Assembly: GCF_030035675.1 (NCBI RefSeq)
Contig: NC_084482.1
Location: 187,771,873-187,835,872, forward strand
DNA: 64,000 nt
Reading direction: 5' to 3'
DNA from: Rhineura floridana
Taxonomy: Eukaryota; Chordata; Lepidosauria; Squamata; Rhineuridae
Of the stretch, positions 34,901 through 46,900 are shown in pieces. A program made the translations under genes and the position numbers. Position 1 is the first letter of the stretch. Each line of letters begins with the position of its first letter. The notes under the pieces are model-generated. The model did no database searches and was not told where the DNA came from. It saw nothing but the letters and a program-made list of their open reading frames with translations.

Positions 34901-37900
34901 CGGTGAGAGATCTCCAGGGGTTCCTGTGCTTACCCAGGATTTGGTTTCCTTGGAAAGAAGGTCAGCAGAGACTGTGGTATCTTTATGAAATATGGTTTAT
35001 TTATACATTCCAACCTGAGCTTAAGGTGGAGGGGTTCAAGGCCTCAGCAGTCCAGTAGATCTTGCTTTTTCATCAGGCTTACAGGAGGCACCCTAAAGCC
35101 ATGGTGCAGCGAACCAGGCACTCTGCCTGCCTCCAGTTCTCAGCCGTTCCTCTGACTCAACTAGAAACACAAATCTCTTCTTGGCCTCAGGAAGGAGGGG
35201 GGCTTTCCTGAAGAGTTTCAATAACAATATGATCTCCCTGGCCCAGTTAATGGGCACTTGATAGGCCCATTAACTCACCTGGCCACTCTATTAGACTAAC
35301 AAAGGAAACTGATCTGACCAGCAGAGCAGGTTTCTCACCCCCACGTGCAGGGTTCCAAATCAGAGTCTGGAAGGGGACTCATAAAAAGCATCCATCTCAA
35401 CCCCAAGCCCATAACAATGCCATCCATATTTGATATGCTAGCAAATGAACACAAGCTGTGTCACAAGTGGGAAGCAAATTAAAATGGCGGGTTGCTGGGG
35501 TCCTTTGAAGAGTGCCAAGGGACTCTGTAGGCAAAGTAAGCACTTTCCCACCTAAGTTTAAAAAAGACAGCAGGGGAGGAAATCATGTCCTGGCACAAAG
35601 GACCCAGGGCTCAGGCCCCATGGGGCACCCCCTAGCACCCCTGGTTCTAAATTGTGTGAGGAGGGGCCTACATAAGTACATCAGGCCCCCTGCTGCAGAT
35701 AATTTTTTTGAGCATGTAGAGGGCAGCCGGACCACTGTGCTGACTGGAGTTGATGGGAGCTGGAGTTCATCTGGAAGGCCACAGGCTTCCCATTCTTGTG
35801 ATACAGGCAGCAATGCAGTCCTCTTTGCGATGGCTTTCCTACCCATCTCACAACAAGAAGCTATTACAGAGACCAGGGACTTCCTTGGGAAATGCCCTAA
35901 GCCAGTATTTAGAGCCCTAATTTACAACAGCACAACCTTTCTTCATTCATGCTTCAGTTTGTTGAGTGTCCTGGTCTGAACCCAAAGCCTTTCCACCTGG
36001 TTGGCTTCTCTATGGGCGGAATGGTCGCTGGCATTTATGCTGCTCGGTATCCATCAGAGATCTCTGGCTTGTCCCTCCTTTGCCCATCTGGTGAGTATCA
36101 AAATTAAGTTATTTCTAGGGAAATCTAACGCCAATTTTCTCTCAGAAATATGTTTCTATTTTATCTTTAATTGTATTGTCTTAAAATATTGGCATTTGCC
36201 ACCTGGGCTCATTTGGGAGGGAGGGACAGTGGGATAAAAAATTAATAATAAATAAAATCTCCCAGCCCCTTCCACCACCCAGCCTTGAAAGGTGTGGCCA
36301 CACTCCTTTTCTCACCCCCCCATCCTCATCTCTAACCCCCTACCTTGTCTCTCACTTTGCCTATATCCAGCCAATGCATATCCTCCACCACAACCAATCT
36401 TACCACCACAACCACCCTGACAACAAGGGTATTTGGGAAGCAGATTAGAATCCCATATTTTGGAATTGGTTTACCACTATATTCCTTTTCAGCTGTGTGC
36501 TCTCTTTCAACTCTTAGGTCTACAATACCCAGAAGATAGCAATGTAACCAAGTGCTTGAAGGAGCTGCAGCAATCTATTAACTTGCATAGTTTCCTCAAA
36601 CTTGGCTTATATCACCCCAACATCGCAAACATGCAGGTGAAGAAGCACTACTCCAAAAGACTGGGGCTAGGGGTGTTGCTAGGGACTTAAAAGATTTGGG
36701 GCATGTACCTACAGACACAAATTTGCATAAAATTTGCATATACTAATTTGTATGCATAGATGCACATTTAGAATTTAAAAGTCACGGAGAGGAAGCCAAC
36801 TAGTTTTCCATCCAAATCACCCTGCAAAATCAGTTTCTCTTTGGTTCCTTTACCCCCAATTAATTTCCAAACATAACCTGCTTCAAATCAATTGAGTTCT
36901 CCTTCATTTATTTTATTCTCTAGATGGCTTTATCTAAATCTTAATTTATTTAAGATAATACCATCTTAATTTAATTTCCCCAAATACATATTTTTCTCGT
37001 AATCCAGATAACCCCAAGTTCTATTTCCCTCAAATTCACTACCCTCCTAGAAACATTTGTGGCACAGAGAAAAAGATTCAAGGCCCATCAGCCCTGTAGC
37101 CAGAGTGGGGAAAATGGGTGTACCACCAGTGCCCAGAACTGTGCTTTATGTCCACTAGAGTTTGGGGGGAAATAGTCTTTTTAATTTGTGACATGACAGA
37201 CAATGACAGCTTCCTTTTAAAAAACAACAGCTTGTTTGAAATACAGGAGCAATTTAACAGCAGAACATCTAAAAAATCACTGAATAAAGGAGGGTGAGCG
37301 CACAACAAACCACATCTGGAAGAGCCCCAAAAGTCTGCTCACTCAAGACTTGCCCTGAGTGAGGGTGGATTTTTCATTATCACAATCACCCTATTCCTAT
37401 AATTACTTAGGTGATCCTGAAAAAAAATATTCTGTATAACAACATAACCTTTGAAGAGTTAAATATTAGAACTTTGTATTATTAGCTAGCGTTAGTGTCC
37501 AACCACTGGACCTTCCTTTGCTCTGCTTTTCAGTTTCAGTTTGTGTGTTCCCTGTCCAGCCAGCAATAAAGAAGAATGTTTGTTTGCTTGCAGTATGAAA
37601 TAAAAGTTTGTTTATTCTGCTGTTGTTATGATGAGTAGAACAGGATTGGGTACTTATTGCTAAAAGGCGAAATAAGCAGATAAACTTAAAGTGATGTGAA
37701 AAAATATCTTCCCTAAGTTACCCTTTACTCTTTTAAAGCAATCACTATACTCACAATCATTTTTATTCTTTTTCTTGAGTACTTGACAAAGGATGAAAAC
37801 AGTCTTAGAATAGAAACACTGCTGTGCATAGTACAGTTAGCTGGCTGGCTGATCACCTATGCTGTAATTCAGGCCTAATTTCTGATTTTCTGAATGTGTG

Positions 37901-40900
37901 CAGCTCAACATGAGACCTTTTCAGGGTTTCTGGACAGAAAAAATCAACCCAGCAACCAGCAAAATATATATCCAGTTGCTTTCCACAGTTAGTTTCCAAT
38001 TGCTTAGTTACTCCTTTATAAAATTAAGGACTCCATCTCAATGACTTCAACAAGAATGTTATGCATATTGTTCTCAGCATGATTCTCCTTAAATCTTTTA
38101 CTGTGGTTGCATTGTAGTGTACTCATACTTTGTTTCTAAACCTGAGTTTTCTTTTTGTATTGGTGTTGTCATGAAGATACAAGGTTAAAACTGATTTTTA
38201 AGAAAACAAGCTCCCCACTAGTTTTTAACTTCTTAGTTATGCAACATAAACTGTTTTGTTTGTTTCACACCTTTTAGTATCCCCTTGTTCACTGTATCCT
38301 TAACATCCTTTTTTCTTCTGAAATAAATAAAAAATGTCAGCCATTTAATTTCTGGTCTTCATACTAAATTTTCTGACCTTTATGTGGCCCATTATATAAA
38401 CCACACCCACCAGTCAACCAGCAGATATCCCTTGTGATATCAGCTGATGGGCAGGGTGGTGGGGTTCAATTCTGCCTTGGCTGTGTTAGCAGGGAACAGT
38501 TGCTTACAAAGAGGATTTAACCCTCCACTTGTCAGCTGGTGAGCGAGTAGGGGGTTTAGATCCTGTCCAGTTTGGGAAGTGCTCAGCATATGGCCAGCAA
38601 AGCTCTTCTTTCTCCCTTCCTCGTCATGCAATGGGGAGGGAAGAAAGAAACCTGCCTTTTGCAGGCATCGGTTGCAAGTGGGACTTCTCCGACTTGCAGC
38701 TGATGGGGACAAGTGAATTAAGCACTCTGCCAGCCCTACGCATGACTCTTCCCAAAAAGTCACGCATAGGGCTGGCAATGCCCCTTGCAGTGTGGTGCCC
38801 ACCCCTCCTTGAAACTATGTGCAAGGGATTTTGACAGGTGGGCAGGACATCCTGCCTGTCAGTCATGTGACACTACAATGGCATTATGTGATTGGCAGGT
38901 GGGTTGGCAGATTGTTACCAGAGCCAAAAAGGTTTCCCACCCCTGGCATATTACTTTCATTGTAGGGCCCTGCTGCTCATTCTGCTGAGACGGAGCATTG
39001 CTGGGTTATATCATTTTTTTTAATTATTTTTTAAAAATATATTTTATAATCCAAGAAAAATAAGTAAAAATATGAGATTCTGATATCACACCATATTTTG
39101 CCTTCAGAAAGGAACAGTTGCATATTGCCCTATAATAGGCGCCTAACTGCCGTGTTCTTCCTGTGACTCTCTCTTTTTATTTTTCTTTCCTTAGCTCCTA
39201 AGAGGATACCTTGAAGATGTGAGACCACATCAGTCTTTTTTTATACAATGTAAGTACAATAGCAAGAATAGAATCTGTCCGCTATATTTCAGCAGTACAA
39301 ACCCAGGTTTACCATTAAGATTACATTCAACAGGGGGCTACAGCCATGCCTCTATGATTTGTCATATTCACATGTTACAGATTTAGCCAATGTGGAACCG
39401 TCCCAAACGGTGTCTGACCACATCTCCCAACAGCCCCAGCCAGCATAGCCAATAGTCAGGGATAATGGGAGTTGTGGTGCAACAACTTCTGAAGGGCATC
39501 ACATTGGCCATCCTTAAGAACATAACAAGAGCCTGCTGGATCAGGCCAGTGGCCCATCTAGTCCAGCATCCTGTTCTCACAGTGGCCTACCAGGTGCCTG
39601 GGGGAAGCCCGCAAGCAGGACCCGAGTGCAAGAACACTCTCCCCTCCTGAGGCTTCCGGCAACTGGTTTTCAGAAGCATGCTGCCTCTGACTAGGGTGGC
39701 AGAGCACAGCCATCATGGCTAGTAGCCATTGATAGCCCTGTCCTCCATGAATTTGTCTAATCTTCTTTTAAAGCCATCCAAGCTGGTGCCCATTACTGCA
39801 TCTTGTGGGAGCAAATTCCATAGTTTAACTATGCGCTGAGTAAAGAAGTACTTCCTTTTGTCTGTCCTGAATCTTCCAACATTCAGCTTCTTTGAATGTC
39901 CACGAGTTCTAGTATTATGAGAGAGGGAGAAGAACTTTTCTCTATCCACTTTCTCAATGCCATGCATAATTTTATACACTTCTATCATGTCTCCTCTGAC
40001 CCACCTTTTCTCTAAACTAAAAAGCCCCAAATGCTGCAACCTTTCCTCATAAGGGAGTCGCTCCATCCCCTTGATCATTCTGGTTGCCCTCTTCTGAACC
40101 TTTTCCAACTCTATAATATCCTTTCTGAGATGAGGCGACCAGAACTGTACACAGTATTCCAAATGCGGCCGCACCATAGATTTATACAACGGCATTATGA
40201 TATCGGCTGTTTCATTTTCAATACCTTTCCTAATTATTGCTAGCATGGAATTTGCCTTTTTCACAGCTGCCGCACACTGGGTCGACATTTTCATCGTGCT
40301 GTCCACCACAACCCCGAGGTCTCTCTCCTGGTCGGTCACCGCCAGTTCAGAGCCCATGAGCGTATATGTGAAATTCAGATTTTTTGCTCCAATATGCATA
40401 ATTTTACACTTGTTTATATTGAATTGCATTTGCCATTTTTCCGCCCATTCACTCAGTTTGGAGAGGTCTTTTTGGAGCTCTTCGCAATCCCTTTTTGTTT
40501 TAACAACCCTGAACAATTTAGTGTCGTCAGCAAACTTGGCCACTTCACTGCTCACTCCTAATTCTAGGTCATTAATGAACAAGTTGAAAAGTACAGGTCC
40601 CAATACCGATCCTTGAGGGACTCCACTTTCTACAGCCCTCCGTCCTTGCTGTAACCTTTGTGTTGGGCACCACTGCAGTGGGACCATTTTATCACCCTCT
40701 TTCTTTGTTTCTTTTTTGATTAACACAAAACTGTTTTGCAAAGACTGCAGTGACTAGAACAGAAAGGGGATTTAAAACGTATTTTTAAAAGCAAAATTCA
40801 CATTACAAAGTATATTTCAAGCCACATGTGGTACTATATTTCTGCAGCATACTTTTATAAGTATTAGTACATAAGTATTTTTATATAGCTAAGTGCATTG

Positions 40901-43900
40901 TTGTATATATCTCCTTATGTCCTGCTTACTTTAGTGTATCTACATACGTGTATAATATTAGGGGGGGATCTGTGAGGATAAGCTCAATGCTGAGAATTTC
41001 AGAAAATTACCTGCCTAGCTTCCACTACTTTTTCTCCCCACCCAAGGCAAATACCTCACTCTGTCCAATTGTAGGGTCAGCTCTAATAAAGCTAGCCTTG
41101 GAGGTGTGGCCCTCCAGGTGTTGTTGGACTACAACTCCCATCATCCCTAATTATTTCCCACGCTGGCTGAGGCTGATGAAAGTTGCAGTCCAGCATAAAC
41201 ATGATCCAGATGGCACAACTCTACTTCCAAGTTCCACATTTTTATGCACTTCAAATTGTTTGCATCTATAGCTCTCTCCCTGAATCTTTACTCCCTCACC
41301 TGCTTTCCCACACAAGTGTGAGGACTGCATCACATATTGCCTATAAAGAGATAATCTCTGCGTAGGAAAAGTTGTGTTCACTGTCCATCCCCCATTCCAA
41401 AAATTAATGGTGTATAAGGCCATCAGTGGCTATTGGCCATGATGGATATGCTCTACCTCCACTTTTGGAGGGGTATGCTTCCGAATACCAGTTGCTGGAA
41501 ACTGTAGGATGGGGGAGTGCTCTTGTGCTCAGGTCCTGCTTGTGAGCTTCCCACAGGCATCTAGCTGACCATTGTGAAAACAGGATGCTGGACTAGTTGG
41601 GCCATTGGTCTGATCTAGCAGGGCTTGTCTTATGTTTATTTATTTAATTAATTTATATCCTGCCTTTCCTCTAAGTAGGAGACCAGGGCAGCAAACAAAA
41701 ACAGTAAAAACATTCTAAAACATCATAAAAACAGACTTTAAAATATATTAAAACATCTTTATAAAAATATTAAAATAAAAAGTCTTTAAAAACATCTTGT
41801 GAGTATACAGACCAAGCAGAGAGTGTATCCGCCTTAATGGATTTCCTACATGGAGATGATCTCTGTGTGTGTGTGTGTGTGTGCGTGCGCATGTAAGAAG
41901 GTGTGCTGGACTTCCTGGTTTCCCCACTGCCACCACCATAATCGCAATCTCCTTAGGCTTTAAAACAGATTCAATCTAATCTTAGGTCTAAAGATGTGCA
42001 GTGGTCAGAATGATGCCCCCAGAAGCCCTTGCTCTGCTTTTTTGTTGTAAAGGTTTTTTAGATATCTCCAGCACAAAGTCCAAGTACAGCCTTCATGACA
42101 ACATGAACAAGATTAGAGCTCCCACACAGATCATTTGGGGAAAGGAAGACAAGGTAAACTGTATATATTATATGGTTTCATAGCTATAATTGATGATGTT
42201 GCTTTTAAGAATTAGGATACTGAAACCGCTGGCTCAGAACATGAGTTTCTGGCCTTTATTAAGTTGGAAGACAATATTGTCAGATCCAAGGAAGAACTAG
42301 AAAATCATGTCTGACATTTTAGCAGACAATTATTTTATAGGCAGGCAAACTTGATTCAGCTTTGCTTCCCATTATTGTAGACACTGATCATTAATATATA
42401 TAGGTATAACTTTATATACATGTGCTGACAACAATGTGGCTAACATGTAAATCCCCTTAGCAATGGCATTTAAACAAGTGAATGACGCCAGTGAGGGCCT
42501 AAGAACAGTCAGTTCCAGAGCAGGAGATTCAAATACAGAGCGGCATTTGCTGGAACATCAGAGAACAGGGCGGGGGGGGGAGCGCCCCTCCAGGCTAGTG
42601 TTTTATTGCGGTACATTCTGCAAGATATTCTTGACACAATAATAGTACCTTCGTGGTGGAGTTTATGCTGCTCTGTTAGTTATTCTGTGATGCTTCCTCA
42701 ATGCTACCACATTATTCCTGGCCAGACGGGCTATAGTGCTGAAAAAATATTTATTATATGTACAAAAGTACTAATAAAAAGTTTTTTGAAAAATAATAAC
42801 AAAAGCTTAGGAATGTATTACAAGATGCTCTGTAGAAGCTCAAAGCCCAACGCATTTTGGATTTGGATATTAAGAAAGTAGATAATTGTCTACACACTAG
42901 GATTTATAAAAAACCAACAGATAAAAATACGTATTTAAAATATGACAGTTCACATCCCAAAGTACTAAGAGAGAATTTACCTCATGGACAGTTCCTTAGA
43001 ATAAAACGTAATTGTACTACAGAAGAAGATTTTATGTCACAATCCTTATCCTTAAAAAAACAGCTATGGAATAGAGGATATCCATTCCCTATTATTGAGA
43101 ATAACTTTAAAAAAGTAGCTAACAGAAAACGGGAAGAACTTTTTAAAAAACCATCACAAAAAATATCTACTCGTTTAAATTTTATACTAACATTTGATCA
43201 TATTACCAACAAGATACAGGACAGTATAAGAAAGCATTGGCATATAGTAGAGCATGTTGAAGGGTGTCAGGAACCTCCAAAAATCTCATATAAAAGAACT
43301 AGGAATCTTAAGGACATTTTAGTGAAAAGTGATTTTAGAGGTGGGGCACAATTGAGGCAAAATTTACTCCCAGGTGCAACTTCTCCCCTAGGTCATCATC
43401 CTTGTGGGCGTTGCATTTTTTGCAAAAATACTAGCAAGTTGACAGAATTTGTGAATCCCACTAATCAGAGGAAGTATCATCTAAGACACTTTTCTACATG
43501 TAATACAGATAGAGTTATCTATGTTATACAATGTGGCTGTAAAAAACTGTACATAGGACAAACTACAAGAATGATAAAAATAAGGATAGGGGAACATTGG
43601 AGTAACTTAAGGAATAACAAAAGAGGGGCCCCTCTTGTAGATCATTACAATCAATGTCCTCATTCTATAACAGAGTGTAAGTTTTGGGTTTTGGTAAAGG
43701 TATATGGAAGAAATATAGACATCCTATTACGAAGGGAATTACATTGGATTTTAGAACTAGATACCATGATTCCAAATGGATTGAATGAGGAATTTAACCT
43801 GTTACCTTTAATTTAGAAAACAGAGGTATCTTCAATTACAGTCAGGTGTGCCCCAAAAAAGGTTAAACTCGTTACATGCTACAGAGCTATATTTAACTTA

Positions 43901-46900
43901 GGATATCCTCCACATAACAGAAGTTAAAAAAACTATTAGTAAGAGTTGGCTACAATATTTTGATGAAAAATCAATGTGTGTAAGTATTTTTCATATAATT
44001 TTAGATGATTTAAATAAGATGTATGTAATTTTAACTGTGTGTTTGTATATATATATAAAACAATTCTTGTTTGTTCTAGCCCCTGATGAAGGGTTGGTTG
44101 CACAAGCTGAAACGCGTTGGGCTTTGAGCTTCTACAGAGCATCTTGTAATACATTCCTAAGCTTTTGTTATTATTTTTCAAAAAACTTTTTATTAGTACT
44201 TTTGTACATATAATAAATATTTTTTCAGCATTCTGGTTTTTACCTCCTTTTCTTGCATTTTGTGGATGCTAGACACTTTATTTTTTCCTCCAGACGGGCT
44301 ATAGCACAACAAAAGTGGGACAAAAATAAACCAGAACATCTGTGGTAAAAAAAAGTTATGGGATTTTAGCAGGAGATATAGGATGTGCTCTGACTGGAAA
44401 TGAAGCAGTGTGAGCACCCCAGACCTGTGCAAGAGCAAACAGTATTAAAGATGAGATTGTGTGCAACCACCCTAATAGCATCATGAGCACAATCATGAAT
44501 ACACCAAAAAAAGGACGCCTGGGGGGGCCTTAGATACTTTGAGAACTTTGGGTATATCTCACTTTTTTGTTTCATTTTTTCAAAAAGAAACTCAGAGAGG
44601 CTTAAACAATAGGTATACAAACAATACAACCAAATCCACAATGTGCTTTAAACAACTATCAGAAACTGTCAACTTTATAAAAACCAACAAATTATAAACT
44701 AGCTTTTAAAATCCTCCCCTCCCCCTAAAAAGTGAAGGCACAGAGAAAGGAAAACATCCTTAATATATATTCATAATGAGAATAAGGGAAAAATAATAAA
44801 CAATATCCACACACACCTCGCCAGTAGAGGCCAGCGGGGCAGAGCAGAGCAGTGTGGGGGTTGCTTATCTGGCTTCCCATTGTGGCATCTGAGAGGGGGA
44901 GGGGCAAGGTGCTGGGGAGCTCCCCGCAGTGTAGACGCAGCAGTGGGAGCATTGGATTGCTCCACTGCTGCGCCTGAAATGTGTCAACCTCTCCGTCGAA
45001 CTGAAATCTTTCACCAGAAAGTTTGCGTTCTTATTTCCAGTTCTCAGCAGCCTCTGTGATTTTTCTATCACTTTTGAAAATGTGAGCCGTAATTGGGCAG
45101 TAATTGCTGCTTTCATCACAATAGGACTTGTACAGCACTTATGTAGGAAAGTGTGCCATTACACTTGTGCCAAGTGACACTATCTCCTCACTAAAAAACA
45201 AAACTGAACAATTATTTTCTGCACATCTATGCACAGGGGAAGAGTTTCCATGTAAGAGGTCCCAAGTATTATTTTCAGACAATATTGACTCCATACCTCT
45301 TATTTAGAAATTAAGCCATACTGCATGACATACGTTTTTGAATTCATGTACGATTATACCTACACAAAAAACTAAACAAACACACAGAAACATTTACAAT
45401 GTAAAGAACGCTTGCTTCCTGTTGCATGCAGTTTTCCTCCTTCCATAAATCAGTTTAACTTTTCATTATTCAAAAACGCTTTTTTGTCTAATTTAAAATA
45501 AATTATTTTAACAACAAAGTAAAAAAAAATAATGATTGTTTTTTGGGGGGGAAGGGCACATCATAGCCGGAGCTTAGCAAAGTTACTTTTTAAAACTGCA
45601 ACTCCCATCAGCCCCAGCCAGCATGGCCACTGGATTGGACTGATGGGAGTTGTAGTTCAAAAAAGTAACTTTTGCAGGCTCTGATCATAGCACAGCAGAA
45701 CATATTTGCAATACATGACTGAGTCCTGAAAATGTGAAATAATAATCTCTGCACATGTGCACACCTGACTAATCATAATCAGCCTCTGTTATGTCTAAGA
45801 TTAGGGAGAATATCTTCCAGGTTTGGGAGGCGATGTGGAGTCATATCCAGATAGGCATAGAACCCAAACTTTTCATTTTAGAAATTCACTGACAAAACTC
45901 ACAAAAAAACGGAAGATAGAAATAATAGCACCAGCATTTTCTTCCCTTCCCCTGCATTCAAGATATTCTGGACTTAAGATAGAGGAGGGGTTTGTTGGAA
46001 ACAGATCCACACACCTTGTCTAGAAATACTCTGGAACTGCATGTGGCTTAGATCAACCTGCCCTTTCCCACCCAGCAGCTGCTGCACCTTTTAATGAGTG
46101 AATGCAGGGAAATGGTTGGTACAGAGTATGTTGCAATACACACACAAGCCATCCACTATTTTTCCTCCCAATTTCTCAATTCACAACAAGAAATGCAAAA
46201 TAGTAAAAAAAAGAAAGATATTTATTCTAGAAAGAGACTCACTGTTGTTTGCTTGTTTGCTTGCTCACTTACTCTCTCTAGCAAGGTCACAACACAAATA
46301 CTAAACAAATAAGCAAACAAACAAACCCTCCTCAAAGTAGCAAACACTCCCTGTTGCTTCTCTAGTTACCTATGAGGAGATCTGGTCTTCAGGGTAACAG
46401 TTCTGAGTATGTATGATTCTGATATAGGCTAAGGCTACAACATGGGACTGTTCCTGAAGTAGTCTTGACTTCTGCCTAATCTGCTATAGTGGCTGTGTTG
46501 GATAACCCTCATAACAGAAGGAGACTTCCCAGTAGGGCTGAAAAGCAGGTAGTCCCACTAAAATTGAAATATCAGTCACATGTTTTTTCTGCTTAGAGAC
46601 AAATGGGAGGGACCTCTTTGCCATTGCTATACTTTTGGATTGGATTGGAAGTGGTGCAGGGAGCTGATTGGCCAAAGAACAGAAGATTGACAGAAATGCC
46701 TCCACAAGCCTCTATAAATTCAAGAAAGTATAAAATGTGTGTGGGACAGGAAAGTGTGTGTAGCATTGAGATTTGGGGGTAAAGTTTTTTTAAAATTGCT
46801 TGATGTTCTCATTGGGAAGGCTGTGCCCAGTAACCATAGTGGATCAGCCTCCACTGAAAACATTAATTCTTCATTGTTCAGGTGATTGACCCTTCTGGAG

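Larger units (their letters stand above)
42737..44289 (+). mobile_element. Penelope-like element with inverted 5' copy of its 3' end
   Basis: 1,553 bp between perfect 15-bp target copies. The left ~120 bp (42737-42858) is the reverse complement of the right end (about 44110-44232): both hold 'gtacaaaagtactaataaaa' and 'aatgtattacaagatgctct' in opposite senses. Between them lies the RT C terminus plus GIY-YIG endonuclease frame. Inverted terminal copies next to a truncated RT are known for Penelope-like elements. Confidence 0.85.
42580..44535 (-). mobile_element. hAT-like element carrying a Penelope-like insertion, intron 7
   Basis: Left 'gcgcccctccaggctagtgt' and right 'ggacgcctgggggggcctta' are paired ends. 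Inner words reversed match 32277-33008. Between CCAGACGGGCTATAG copies at 42722-42736 and 44290-44304 sits the Penelope-like element. Confidence 0.55.

Noticed and set aside
35512-35979. 155-codon frame overlapping exon 4 start
   Set aside because: Different frame from the exon and without known features; the exon is defined by splice sites and homology.
38529-38834. 101-codon frame in intron 5
   Set aside because: Matches no protein I know and overlaps a 120-codon frame on the other strand; probably part of an unassigned repeat.
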